Part shown: positions 46,048-58,203 of the stretch, piece by piece
How positions within the stretch are numbered: the first letter of the stretch is position 1
Layout: each line of letters starts with the position of its first letter
From: Zingiber officinale
Lineage: Eukaryota; Streptophyta; Magnoliopsida; Zingiberales; Zingiberaceae
Assembly (NCBI RefSeq): GCF_018446385.1
Contig: NC_055991.1
Location: 120,199,794 to 120,263,793, forward strand
Length of the DNA: 64,000 bases
Direction: 5' to 3'
Translations under genes and position numbers: made by a program
Notes under the pieces: generated by a model
The model's input: the letters and a program-made list of their open reading frames with translations, nothing else
What the model was told of the DNA's origin: nothing
Databases searched by the model: none

Positions 46048-48019
46048 TGTTGGATCCTTTCGTACGGCTAGAGAGGGGGGTGTGAATAGCCGACCCCAAT
46101 TCGTTCGATTCTTTCTACAATGTCGAGTTAGCGCAGCGGAAATAAAACAATAGAAGCGACAAAGAAAGAAATCAAACCTCAAACTCGATGGATGTAACGA
46201 GGTTCGGAGATTAGGGCTCCTACTCCTCGGCGTGTCCGTAAGGTGGACGAGTCCGGTCAATCCGTCGGTGGATGAGTCCCCGGAGAACCGGCTAATATAA
46301 ACTCCTTATGGGTGGAGAAACCTCGCCACACTCTTTTGCAACAGCAAACAAAGGAGTACAACAATGGAGAAAACAAACAAGAACAATAGAAATTGTAATA
46401 CACTTGCTTGCCTCTTGTTGTCGACTGGAACCTTGATGAAGCAGCAGCTTCTCGGATCCAGCAGCTAGAACACCAGCAGGAAACTCACGCAGAGCTTCGA
46501 CGAGTTCAACAGAACTCAACAAAGCTCAACCAAAGCAGCATTAGGGACAGGAAGAAGGAGAAGGAAAAGCGTTTGGGCTCGCAGCAGCAGCCCTCCTTTT
46601 ATAACCTGCGAAGAAAGCGAAGAAACACAGAAGAAATCTAGCTGCGGACGAACGGCTAGTGCCTGATCGGCCGGGACCGATCAGATCTATTCGATCGGTC
46701 TCCACCGATCGCTTTCTTCACGAAGCTACCCACCTTCGGGTTTCGACGGCTGGACCGATACCGGATCGGTCCACGCCGATCCCAACCTCGCGACATCGTC
46801 TCGATCGGTCCCCGCATCGATCAGATGGCCCGATCGGCCTGCGGACCGATCACCGCCTCTCTTTGCCTTCGTTGCTTGCGATCGGTCACCGATCGATCAA
46901 GAATCAACAGAGCTTCTCAGTATCCGATCGGTCACCGCACCGATCGAGCAAACAGTATCACCGGATCGGTTTGGTGACCGATCCAGCTTGGTTTGGCCCA
47001 AACCAAGTCCCAAGACTTCCAAACCAATATCCGTCAACCTTGACCTATTGGTACTTCATCCCTAACATCCGGTCACTCCCTTGACCTAACTCCTCGCCAA
47101 GTGTCCGTCAATCCTTTGACCTACTTGACTTTCCAACACCAGAAGTCCGATCATCCCCGATCCATCTGGATTTTCCTTGCCTGGCTTCACTCACTGGGAC
47201 TTTCACCGGCTTCACTCACCAGATTTCCACATTGCCTAACATCCCAGTTAGGACTTTCCCACCGCCCGGCTTCACTCACCAGACTTTCCACACCGCCCGG
47301 CTTCACTCACTGTGACTTTCCACACCGCCTAACATCCCGCTAGGACTTTCTCATTCACCTAGCTTCACTCACTAGGATTTTCACCGCTTCACTCACCAGG
47401 ATTTTCCACACCGCCTAACATCCCTTTAGGACTTCCCATTCACCTAGCTTCACTCACTAGGATTTTCACCGCCTACTCCCAGGATTTTCCCAATGCCCGG
47501 CTTCACTCACCGGACTTTCACCTTCACCTAGCTTCACTCACTAGGATTTTCACCGGATTCACTCACCAGGATTTCCCGCCTGCCTCGCTCACTGGGACTT
47601 TTCCCGTGCCAAACTCCTTGCTTGACTTTTCCCCGCCAAGTCTCCATACTTGGACTTTTCGCGTGCCAAGCTCCCTGCTTGACTTTTCCGTGCCAAGTCC
47701 CCATACTTGAACTTTTCCAGGCCAAGCTCCCTGCTTGACTTTTCCGCGCCAAGTCTCCATACTTGGACTTTTCCGAATCAGTCAACCAGTCAACCTTGAC
47801 CTACGTTTGCACCAATAATCTCCCAAACATCTATTCTTGTCCCACATCAAGAATAGAACTCTCTCACGAGTGTCAAACATCAACATGCAACACAACTAGG
47901 TCAACCTCGACCTAAGGTTGCACCGACAATCTTCCCAAGTCAAACATCAAAATACAACTCGAGTCACGTCAACTCGAGTCGGGTCAACCAGTCAACCTTG
48001 ACCTAAGGTTGCACCAACA
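46048..48019 (-). repeat. 3' LTR of the 46-53 kb gag-only element
   Basis: Built in modules: a GC-balanced start with a TATA-like TTATAAAA (minus, near 46593-46603); a palindrome block rich in GATCGGTC/GACCGATC (46665-46985); a block of CTTCACTCACTAGGATTTTC-type units (47160-47570); and a block of units containing CCAAGTCTCCATACTTGGAC (47600-47775). Confidence 0.88.
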
Positions 48020-49843
48020 ATCTCCCTTTTTGATGTTTGACAAAACCATAATCAAGTTAGGTTAACCCGATAACCTAACTTAGGTTTTCCAACCATCTTC
48101 CAATGTCCAATGTTCTTTCCTTGAACATTCTCTAGACATTCTCCCTTAGGTTAACCCGATAACCTAACTTGGGTTCTCTAATAATTCTCCCCTTTTGACA
48201 CACATCAAAAGTATTCCAATGTTCTTCCTCGAACATTCCTTGACAATCTTCCCTAGCTTAGGTTAAACCGATAACCCAACTTGGGTTCTCCAATAATTCT
48301 CCAATGAACACTCTCCCTTTGACACACATCAAAAGAAAAGGAGGGTATCAAGGTCAAGAGTTTCTTCCTAATGAAAGTCCCATACCTTTCATTGAAACTC
48401 TTATTTTCCCTTGATACTAAGCTCAACAATCCACTTAGTGATAATCCCATATCACTAATCCTCAAGGAGTAAAACTCCCCAAAAGTCAACTCCACTTTTA
48501 GTTAAAACTCCCCTAAAGGCCAACTCCCTTGACCATTGCACCAACAATGTCTTGAGAGTTTCAAACCTTTATAAATCTAAAACCAACTTTCACCGAAATT
48601 TCGACATGCAATGAATTTCAAGACATTGGCACGCTTATCGAGCTCACCGGATCGGTCACCGCATCGATCCACAAGACTGGATCGGTCCAGGACCGATCCA
48701 GCCTCGGATCGGTCCAAATGACCGATCCAGACACCGATCAGTGGATTTTGATTTTCCTCCCAAATTCGTAATCCCTAATAAATTCCAGAAAATTCAAAAT
48801 TGTGAAATTTTGAGGATACATTCCTCATATCATACACTATCATGGAAAAATAATTTTCTATGAAAATAGTTTCCATTTTCAAATCTTGATACAAAGTTCA
48901 AAAACTTTGAAATAGTTCAAGTTTTAACTCAACTTTGTATCACAAAGTTCAATGATGAATGCTATCACTAGGAAAGCTTCATCAAGGTTTTTCAAATCAA
49001 TTTTAAAATGCTTTTAAAACCATTTGAATTTAGGACCATAATCTTAGGGCTAGATGTACATGACTTGTACACAAGCTTTCCCTATGATCCTCAATTTCTT
49101 GAATTAGGCTCATCTAGGTACAAGAACTATGCACCTTGATCCTAATTCATGATCCTAATATCTCACACACATCTAAGGTGTATCAAACCACATTCAAGTC
49201 AATTTGATGTGAGATATGGGTTAAGGTCAACTTAGGCTAAGTTCTCATGCATTTTCTAAACACAAATTTGATCTCAATATCAAAATGTATTTTTCATCCT
49301 TAAATCAATTCAATTGATTATTAATGCAAGAGATGATGACATGGCATAAAATGGTATCATAAATGAAAACATGTGCCAATGTCATGATGTCATGGCATAA
49401 AGTTTGAAACTTAAATAAACATGACATAACAACTAGCCTAAGCATTATCATGACATTTCAAATGATAATAAAATAAATATGATGTCATGGCATGGCATAT
49501 GGTAACCAATCATGGCAAGTTAGCACAAATAAAATACCTAAATTCCCTATCTAAGTATCCTTAGCCTTAGCTAACTTAAAATCTAACCCTAGATTGCCCA
49601 TATATCCCTAAGAGAAACCAAAATCCCAATTATGGTATTTCTCTAGGTTTTCCTCAAATTGTGCCACTTAAGATTAAAAATGATATTTCCACCATTAGGC
49701 ACATTTAGCTCTTCAAAGGAGTAAATGATAATTCCATTTCATTTTCAAAGGTTCTCAACACCTTGAAAATGCTCCTTGAGTGTCAATTTCCTCAAAGTTG
49801 GGTTAACTACCCTTCTTATTGGAGTTGACACTCTCTAACCCAT
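48020..49843 (-). other. Non-coding interior of the gag-only element
   Basis: No domain. CTCCC(C/T)TT tracts repeat at 48023, 48140, 48187 and 48312, as purine tracts on the minus strand. A block of GATCGGTC/GACCGATC palindromes recurs at 48650-48745, away from the LTR. Repeats of GATGTCATGGCATAAA type occur at 49330-49500. Confidence 0.6.
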
Positions 49844-51322
49844 TTATGGGGTAGAGAAGATGCTCCTAGGAACCCAATACCTATTTGAGCTCATTGGGTT
49901 CACTAAATATTCACTAGGGATAACTTCCCTAGCAACCCTCCTAATGACCCTCTTAGGCTTTAAAGCCTTGGTCATTTGGGTCTCATCAAGGGCAACTATA
50001 GGGGTGACTCCCCTTGTGACCTTGGTAATGGTCTTCCTAGCCCTAGGTTTTGTTCCATAATCAAATGGAACATTGTGGTAAGTGGGCTTGACCACTTGGG
50101 ACTTAGGTTTGTGACCCAAACCTTTCTTGTCCTTGGACATTGGTTTTTGACTCTTAGAGCCTAGAGATGACTTCTCCAAATTCTTAAGAGTCTTTTCCAA
50201 AGTATCAAGTCTTGACTTCAAGACTTGATTCTCCTTCTCTAATACCTCAATTTTTGATTTATCACTCTTCCTTGAGGTATTCCTAGGCATGTGTCTAATT
50301 GATTTAGGATTCCTACCTAGGTTATCCTTAGCCTTAGATGGGTTGATCCTAGGGTTAGCCTTCCTAGTGTTATCCTTATCTAGGCTCACATGTTTGGCAC
50401 CTAAGCACATATATTGATTCCTAAGATTATCATGCTTATCATTATTTGCAATTGCAATAAAACTCCTAGCATGCATTTTATTAGAATTGCAAAAATGAAC
50501 CTTAGAGGTTACCTTAGGGTTTGCCTTAGCTCCCCCTATCGATGTGCCCGGTCTCTTGCCCTTGTGAGGTTGCCTCCCCCTCGGACAATGACTCCGATAA
50601 TGTCCCCTTCGCTTGCATTGGAAGCATACCACGTGCTCCTTGCCTTTGCGTGTCGGGACTCCGGCTCCCTTGACTTTTGGTGCCGGTGGAGTCTTCCTAA
50701 CCCTCCTTGGACACTTACTCTTGTAGTGCCCAAACTCCCTACACTCAAAGCATATTATATGTAACTTATTTGAAATTACGATGCTTGAGTTACCTAGGGT
50801 TGAGGATGGATGAAGGCTCTTTTCCTCATCCCTTCCGGAGGTAGATGCTTCTTCTTGCTCCGATCTTGAAGAAGAGCTCTCCTCCTCTTCTTCCTTGGAT
50901 GTTGAGTAGCCCTCAACTCCCAATTCTCTATCTCCATGAAGTGAGCTACTTGATGACTCACTTGTCTCCTCTTCATGACTTGAAGTGGAGTTCTTCTCAT
51001 GAAGTTTGGCCAAGTTGTTCCACAACTCCTTGGCACTATTGTATCCTTCTACCCTACACAAAACATCATTAGGTAAAGAAAATTCAATGATTTTCGTTAC
51101 CTCATCATTGATGGTTGATTTGTGGATTTGCTCCTTCGTCCACTCCTTCTTCTTGATAGGTTTTCCTTCCTCGTCCATCGGAGGGGAAAAACCTTCTTGT
51201 ACACAAAACCAATTTAACATATTAGTCCTAAGAAAGTACATCATCCTTACCTTCCAATATGTGAAGTTGTCGTGAGACTCGTAGAAGGGTTGAATCGTGA
51301 CATCTTCTCCATAGAGATCCAT
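49844..51322 (-). CDS. Complete Gag ORF (492 codons) of the gag-only element
   Basis: The frame starts about 50 bp after the primer-binding site. Residues 1-120 form a DUF4219/UBN2-like head (FTYWKVRMMYFLRT, YNSAKELWNNLAKLHE). Residues 120-190 are an acidic Ser/Glu stretch. Two CCHC zinc knuckles follow (CFECREFGHYKSKC and CFQCKRRGHYRSHC, both CX2CX4HX4C). Then a basic Lys/Arg/Asn-rich region, a coiled coil (IEVLEKENQVLKSRLDTLEK) and a tail with SSNRYWVPRS, similar to the GQYWVPKD tail of the neighbouring gag at 57.2 kb. It looks whole. Gag assembles the particle that packages element RNA. Confidence 0.85.
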   Translation of the reverse strand: MDLYGEDVTIQPFYESHDNFTYWKVRMMYFLRTNMLNWFCVQEGFSPPMDEEGKPIKKKEWTKEQIHKSTINDEVTKIIEFSLPNDVLCRVEGYNSAKELWNNLAKLHEKNSTSSHEEETSESSSSSLHGDRELGVEGYSTSKEEEEESSSSRSEQEEASTSGRDEEKSLHPSSTLGNSSIVISNKLHIICFECREFGHYKSKCPRRVRKTPPAPKVKGAGVPTRKGKEHVVCFQCKRRGHYRSHCPRGRQPHKGKRPGTSIGGAKANPKVTSKVHFCNSNKMHARSFIAIANNDKHDNLRNQYMCLGAKHVSLDKDNTRKANPRINPSKAKDNLGRNPKSIRHMPRNTSRKSDKSKIEVLEKENQVLKSRLDTLEKTLKNLEKSSLGSKSQKPMSKDKKGLGHKPKSQVVKPTYHNVPFDYGTKPRARKTITKVTRGVTPIVALDETQMTKALKPKRVIRRVAREVIPSEYLVNPMSSNRYWVPRSIFSTP

Positions 51323-51385
51323 TCTCTAGCTTTGCTCCCACGGGTGTTGATCCGATGAAGAGCGAACCTTCGCTCTGATACCACT

Positions 51386-53390
51386 TGTTAGGATCCTTTG
51401 TACGGCTAGAGAGGGGGGTGTGAATAGCCGACCCCAATTCGTTCTCGATTCTTTCTACAATGTCGAGTTAGCGCAGCGGAAATAAAACAATAGAAGCGAC
51501 AAAGAAAGAAATCAAACCTCAAACTCGATGGATGTAACGAGGTTCGGAGATTAGGGCTCCTACTCCTCGGCGTGTCCGTAAGGTGGACGAGTCCGGTCAA
51601 TCCGTCGGTGGATGAGTCCCCGGAGAACCGGCTAATATAAACTCCTTATGGGTGGAGAAACCTCGCCACACTCTTTTGCAACAGCAAACAAAGGAGTACA
51701 ACAATGGAGAAAACAAACAAGAACAATAGAAATTGTAATACACTTGCTTGCCTCTTGTTGTCGACTGGAACCTTGATGAAGCAGCAGCTTCTCGGATCCA
51801 GCAGCTAGAACACCAGCAGGAAACTCACGCAGAGCTTCGACGAGTTCAACAGAACTCAGCACAATGAGAGCTCAACCAAAGCTCAGCAGGAAGCAGAAAA
51901 GATTCAGCAGAAGAAGAGCAGGAACATTTGGCTCGCAGCCGTAGCCCTCCTTTTATAACCTGCGAAGAAAGCGAAGAAAACACAGAAGAAATCTAGCCGT
52001 TGCGACGCAACGGGGTGTGTCTGCCGCGATCGGTGACCTAATCGATCGGTCTCCGGACCGATCGCCTTCTTCACGTAAAGCTGCCCACCTTCATGCGGGT
52101 TCGATCGGCCCGTGGACCGATCAACCGGATCGGTCCACGCATCGATCCCAACCTCAGCGACATCGTCTCTGATCGGTCCGGATCGATCAGGATCCCTGAT
52201 CGGCCGGACCGATCACCGCTCTCTTTGCCTCTGTTACGGCCGATCGGCCACGATCGATCAAGAATCAACAGAGCTTCAGATCTCGATCGGTCACCGCACC
52301 GATCGAGCAAACAGTATCACCGGATCGGTTTGGTGACCGATCCAGAGCTTGGGTTTGGCCCAAACCAAGTCCCAAGACTTCAAACCAATATCCGGCCAAC
52401 CTTGACCTATTGGTACTTCATCCCTAACATCCGGTCACTCCCTCGACTGCTAGAACTCCCGCCAAGTGTCCGGTCAATCCTTTGACCTACTTGGACTTTC
52501 CAACACCGTAAGTCCGATCATCCCCGATCCATCTGGATTTTCCCTCGCTTCACTCACTGGACTTTCACCGGCTTCACTCACCAGATTTCCATTGCCTAAC
52601 ATCCCGCTTAGGACTTTCCCACCGCCCGGCTTCACTCACCGGGACTTTCCACCTGCCTGGCTTCACTCACCGGGACTTTCCACACCGCCTAACATCCCGT
52701 TAGGACTTTCTCATTCACCTAGCTTCACTCACTAGGATTTTCACCGCCTCACTCACTGGGATTTTCCACACCGCCTAACATCCCAGCTTAGGACTTCCCA
52801 TTCACCTAGCTTCACTCACTAGGATTTTCACCGCCTCACTTCCCAGGATTTTCCCAATGCCCGGCTTCACTCACCGTGACTTTCACCTTCACCTAGCTTC
52901 ACTCACTAGGATTTTCACCGGATTCACTCACCAGGATTTCACCGCCTGGCTTCACTCACTGTGACTTTTCCCTGCCAAAACCCCTCTTTGACTTTCCCTG
53001 CCAAGTCTCCATACTTGGACTTTTCGCGCGCAAGCTCCCTGCTTGGACTTTTCCGTGCCAAGTCCCCATACTTGGACTTTTCCAGTGCCAAGCTCCCTGC
53101 TTGGACTTTTCCGTGCCAAGTCTCCATACTTGGACTTTTCCCGAATCAGGTCAACCAGGTCAACCTTGACCTACGGTTGCACCAATAATCTCCCAAACAT
53201 CTATTCTTGTCCCACATCAAGAATAGAACTCTCTCACGAGTGTCAAACATCAACATGCAACACAACTAGGTCAACCTTGACCTAAGGTTGCACCGACAAT
53301 CTTCCCAAGTCAAACATCAAAATATAACTCGAGTCACGTCAACTCGAGTCGGGTCAACCAGGTCAACCTTGACCTAAGGTTGCACCAACA
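51386..53390 (-). repeat. 5' LTR of the 46-53 kb gag-only element
   Basis: Same module order as 46048-48019, with palindromes at 52025-52345 and short tandem blocks at 52540-53145. The inner end TTAACA-like TGTTAGG at 51386 lies two bases from the primer-binding site. Confidence 0.88.
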
Positions 53391-53849
53391 ATAGTGATTA
53401 CCCAAAGTAAACGCTCAACGAGCATGGATCTTGGAATAGGAGTCGCCCCAGTCTTTGAAGCGTTTGCATTATTTACTTTTCCGCTGTGTTTACTCGAAAG
53501 TCTTCCGAAATGAAAGTGAAAGTCACGAGCGTTATTCACCTCCCCCCCTCTAGTGCTTTCGATCCAATAATTGGTATCAGAGCAGGGTCACTTCGAATTG
53601 GTGCAACCACCATTCAAGCAATATTTTCATGGTAATTTTCTGATTTTTCATAGTCGATCGGAATCGGTATAATTGCCACCTTTTGATCCATTTTTTTCGC
53701 AATTGAAGTTTTTGCTCGAAGCTGGTGCAACACCACTCGAGTTCGTGTTTTATTTTTATTTATCTCGCACTACTAATCCAAGACTAAGTCTTAGAACACG
53801 TTTTTGTTTTTTTTCTTATGTGCGAGATCTCCCTTTGCTATAATAGCCC

Positions 53850-56800
53850 ATCAAGAAGGTTACAGCATAACCCGCCCTCCGCTCTTCACCGGTGAGGACT
53901 TTGGCTACTGGAAGGGTCAAATGGAGTCATACCTCTAAATTCAGTTCGAGATGTGGATGATCATCAAGACTGGGATCACACTTCCACTCGACAGCTCGGG
54001 AAAACCGGTAGCATGCGAGAACTGGGACGCAAGCATCATTAAGAAGGGCGAGGCCAACGCAAAAGCCACCTGCACCCTCCAATGTGGACTGACAAAGGAG
54101 GAACTAAATCGAGTCAGCCCATTCTCAAGCGCAAAAGAGCTATGGGAAAAACTGATCGGGCCGCACGAGGGCACGTCTGACACAAAGGTAAGTAAGAACG
54201 ATATACTCTTTAATAAATTATATAATATCAAAATGCAGGAAGGAGAGACAGCAAGCCAGCTTCATGAGCGAATTCAAGACCTCCTGAACGGACTCCACGC
54301 GATCGGACAGAAAGTGGAAAACCACGACATCATAAGGTACGCACTTAATGCATTTCCGAGGAACGCCTTGTGGGCATCCATGGTTGATACTTACAAAGTT
54401 ACTTAGGATTTTTCTTTAATTAAACTAGATGAGTTATTTTCCGAATTCGAATTACATGAACAGACTAATACACATCTGACCGAGAAAGGTGTTGCATTGT
54501 TTGCATGTATAAGCAAAACGAAGGAGGCAAGAAAGAAGCATCAGATCGAACCCGAGTCCAAAGAAGAACCGGACTCAGATAATGACGACGACGAGGTAGA
54601 AGTCGAACTCGTCAACCTAGTACGCAAGCTCTACAGAAAGAAGAAGGGGCTCACAAAGAAGGATATCAAGAAGATGGTCCAGCCCAAAAAGATAAAGTTC
54701 GAAGTAACCTACTATGGGTGCAATCAAAAGGGACAGATCAAGACCAATTGTCCCGACCTAAAAGAAGCAAAGAAATAGAGAAAGAAGAAAGCACTACAAG
54801 CTACATGGGACGAGTCCTCTTCATAAGATTCCAACGAAGAGCTTGAGCAGACGAGCTTCCTTGCACTGACGGCACGGGAACACATTGATAACGAGTCTGT
54901 CACATCCGCTAATCAAATTGTACAAATGTATATTTCACTGAACCCCTTAACTAAACAATAATGTTGTAATAACGAGCCCAGGATCGAACCTCGAGGAACC
55001 AACAGTAGGATGTAATCTAGGATTGTATGTTATTATATTTTCGGGGGTTTTAACATATAAATGGGGTTTAAGCTTTGAATCTAATTCTAACAAAGGAAAA
55101 GCACAGCAAATAAGAAATTAATCTAATGCATAAAAGAAATGTACCTAGGTGCCAACAATCGAACCATAACGTATTGTCACCCTACGTTTTGATTAAATCA
55201 TTAACACACTTAAACTAAGCAATGAAATAACAAGACATAAGATAAATCTAATCTAAAGCACAATTGAAACCCTAACTAGAACTTAAACACTTAACCATTA
55301 ACAAAGCATCAAATAAGACTTATACTAAATTGCATCAATGAAATTACACTACAAGACACGAAATTAACTTCAACAAGATAAAGAAATGCTAAATGGCAGT
55401 GATAAAATCATATCTAAATCGAAATAAAGCTGTTCTAGCTACAAAACAATAACAAAATGAACTAAAAAGGTAAACCAATCAATTCACCCAACTTCACACT
55501 CTTGCCGTCACACAAGAGTGCCAAAGTCAAGACCACCCAACTCTGCACCTCAGTGGAGCATCTCAGCTGCGTCTCAATTCAAGGAGTGCTCAACAATGTC
55601 GACGGACCACCCACCCCGACACGCTGGAAACAACCCTAAACCCAATAATGGCCGAAAATCTTGAAATCTCCAAACCTTGACCTCTGAATCTGGAATGGAA
55701 GCTACGGATTGCGGATTGTGGTCGGATGAAGCTCAGTACCGCCGAGCGTTGCTGATGGGAATTGGAGCTCAGATTTGGAAGAACACCTCCAAATCTGAGG
55801 TGAACAGAGGTATCGCAGAAGTGGAGATTGCGCAGGAGGGAACACCCAAAGTCAGTTCCAGAGAATCGGGATGAAGCTGCTGAGAAGATCTCTCACTGAT
55901 GTTGAAGATTGAGAGATGATCGGAGAAAGGAAAGGGGCCGGAATCCGGAAGAAAACGCGCGCCGAGACAAAGCTGCGTGGAGGAGTGGACGAAGCCTGGA
56001 AGCTACTGTAGCTTATGTTTTGAATCTGTTTCAGATCTGAACGGACGGCTGAAATCGATTTGGCGCTTGATCAACGGTGAAAAGCCACCCAAAATCTAAT
56101 CCGGAGGTACTGATCTTCATCTAGGGTCTGGATCTACTCTCCCTTAGGTCAGATCGACCAGATCTTCACTGGATGGTTCAGATCTACCCAATCTTCGATG
56201 AACGGTCCAGATTAATTCGGGCTTGATCAATGGCTGTATGAATTCAGATCTGGATCAAAACCTCTGGATCTTCATCTATGGCTGAGATCTCCTCCGCATT
56301 AGGTTGGATGGGCCAGATCTTCGATGGATGACTCAGATATGCTTGATTGTAGATGAACGGTCCATATAACTTCAAGGTTTGATCGTTTCGTTTAAACTCC
56401 GATTCAAGCTCAATTTCGGTTCAAATAGATCCACATCCACGATCCTTTGATGCCTACAAAATAAGAATCAAATGTTAGCACCAAATAACACAAAAATAAG
56501 ATAATTTGTAATTAAGTCCAAAAATACACACAATGCACAAAATGTGATGTAACCATGATTTAAACCTATGAAATCAACATCAAACCATGCATATATGAAT
56601 CAAAATAATACAGTAAAATCATGGTTATCACACATCGATGAATCGAAGACCGAGAGCGAATCGGAAGCTGAGTCTGAGAGAAGCCACGGATCCGTATCTA
56701 TTTCTGAAGGGCCTAAACCCACTGTAAGTGCTTGTCAAATAGATAAATTATACATTTTAGTTAATTATTTGTTATGTAAGCTAGCTAAATCGAATGTCCG

Positions 56801-57257
56801 GGTTAAGTCACTTCAAAAGGAAGTAACATTCCTTAAAGAAGTGACTAACCCTAGCTCCTTGACTGATCTTGATCAGACTGGAATCTCAACTCAAGTTCAA
56901 AAGCTTGAGGAAGAGAATTCTAGCCTAAAAAATCAAGTCAAGGAACTAAAGGACACGTTTGAACGGTTTACTCTGGGTTCCAAGAATCTTGATATGATTC
57001 TTGGAAAACAGCGAGCCGTTTACAACCGATCTGGACTTGGATTCAAGGCTAAAAGGAAATACAAGTTATATTTATCTCTGGTAAATAGAAATAATAGCAA
57101 ATTAGTCCAAGCATGGGTCCCCAAGCCGAACTTGATTAATCAAGTTGGACTTGGACAATATTGGGTCCCTAAGGATCAAATCCATTACCTTGATAGACCA
57201 TATCGAGGCTATGATCCAGGGGGAGCCAATAGGAAAATCATTTTTAGAATTGTTTGA
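53850..57257 (+). pseudogene. Gag region of the Sirevirus-like element, fossil, with an insertion
   Basis: It shows a UBN2-type head (SAKELWEKLIGPHEGTSDTK, LHERIQDLLNGLHAIGQKV, RYALNAFPRNALWASMVDTY), an acidic segment, a single CCHC-like motif (CNQKGQIKTNC), a Ser/Glu-rich part and a coiled coil (VQKLEEENSSLKNQVKELKD) ending GQYWVPKDQIHYLDRP. It is broken in several places besides the large insertion. The arrangement matches the intact Gag at 49844-51322. Confidence 0.7.
54906..56630. mobile_element. Unclassified 1.7-kb insertion in gag
   Basis: It is bracketed by CACAT at 54901-54905 and 56631-56635 and splits the gag sequence. Ends read CCGCTAATC and GGTTATCA and show no clear terminal inverted repeat. 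The right half is GC-rich, with a 65-codon plus frame (55677-55874) of unknown product; the left third is AT-rich and includes CCCAGGATCGAACCTC. An alternative reading, TGTCACATCC...GGTTATCACA, would make it a solo LTR, but then the flanking 5-mers do not match. Confidence 0.45.
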
Positions 57258-57936
57258 TGATTGCTCTTACTGCTTTTATTATACATGCTTAGATTATGCT
57301 AGATAAGGACCTAAACGTAATTTACACTTGACTAGTTAGACCTAAACGTAATTTACACTTGACTAGTTAGATAAGGAAAATTAAATATCTAATTTCTTTG
57401 AGAGGCTTTGTCTAGAAGTGGTGGATGATCTCATACCCAAGAAGGCCTAGTACCTCGCCACAGCTTGGAAGCTAATCTTTGAAATGTGTATTTAAATGAC
57501 CAATTGAAAAATCTGAGTCTAACTCAAATGTAAATTAATCCTTAGATATAATTTAAATCAAAAGATAAAATTAACCATCTCACAAAATCCATAAGGTTCC
57601 CTGATTGATAATTTAGAAATGGATGAGATGGACCTAGGTATAATTTAGAATTAAATAAAATCAATTAATCAAGTTTAATCAATTTCAACTTATCAATATT
57701 AACAATTTTAAATAAAATCTATTAATCAATTTTAACTTAATTAAATCAAATAAATAATTTTAACTTAATTACTAAATCAACTAACCTAATTGATAGATAA
57801 TCTTAACTTAATTAATAAATAATTTTAATCAATATTCATAATTTTAAATAAATTCAATTAATCAATCGTAACTTAACAATCAATTTAACTTAAATTAAAA
57901 CTTAAATAATAAATCAAAGTAATAATAAATAAAAAA
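57258..57936. other. AT-rich spacer between gag and the second ORF
   Basis: Repetitive AATTAATCAA-type sequence with a short tandem (GACCTAAACGTAATTTACAC at 57308 and 57341). No pol motif is visible in any frame. This is where pol would be expected in a full Sirevirus. Confidence 0.65.
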
Positions 57937-57944
57937 TTGTTTAA

Positions 57945-58095
57945 CCCGCTTAGGGCACCTCACGAAGGCGCCTCCGAAACAAAAGGAGGCGCCCTCGTGA
58001 GCGGCGGGAAAAACTCTCGCCAAATCCCTGGAGGGCGCCTCCCACCAATTGGAGGCGCCCCCCAGAACCCGTTAAGGGCGCCCTTAACGCTGTTT
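57945..58095 (+). repeat. GGCGCC palindrome block ahead of the second ORF
   Basis: It contains GAAGGCGCCTCC, GGAGGCGCCCTC, GAGGGCGCCTCCC, GGAGGCGCCCCCC and AAGGGCGCCCTT within 130 bp. The same vocabulary occurs in this element's LTR pieces (45712-45835, 61437-61470). Confidence 0.75.
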
Positions 58096-58203
58096 TTCCC
58101 AACGAACAGAGGTGACTCTGTTCGTGTTCTTCATGGCTCAAGCACGAAATATCTCACACCAAGGCGCCCTCCAACACCAAATTTTCTCCCTTTCGACCCC
58201 AAC

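Larger units (their letters stand above)
46048..53390 (-). mobile_element. Gag-only Copia-type element with one open gag (TR-GAG style)
   Basis: LTRs are 46048-48019 (1972 bp) and 51386-53390 (2005 bp), flanked by exact ATAGT duplications (46043-46047, 53391-53395). On the minus strand: primer-binding site 51383-51372 (exact), gag 51322-49844, a 1.8-kb spacer, and polypurine tract AAAAAGGGAGATTG beside the left LTR. There is no pol domain anywhere in the 3.4-kb interior. The LTRs are close in sequence but differ by many small indels in their repeat-rich parts. The gag frame is whole, so gag could be expressed while replication enzymes must come from elsewhere. TR-GAG elements are known in plants. 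Confidence 0.9.

Noticed and set aside
52540-53145. Short regular repeats as a satellite array
   Set aside because: They are LTR modules that occur in both LTRs of the same element and stop at the LTR edges.
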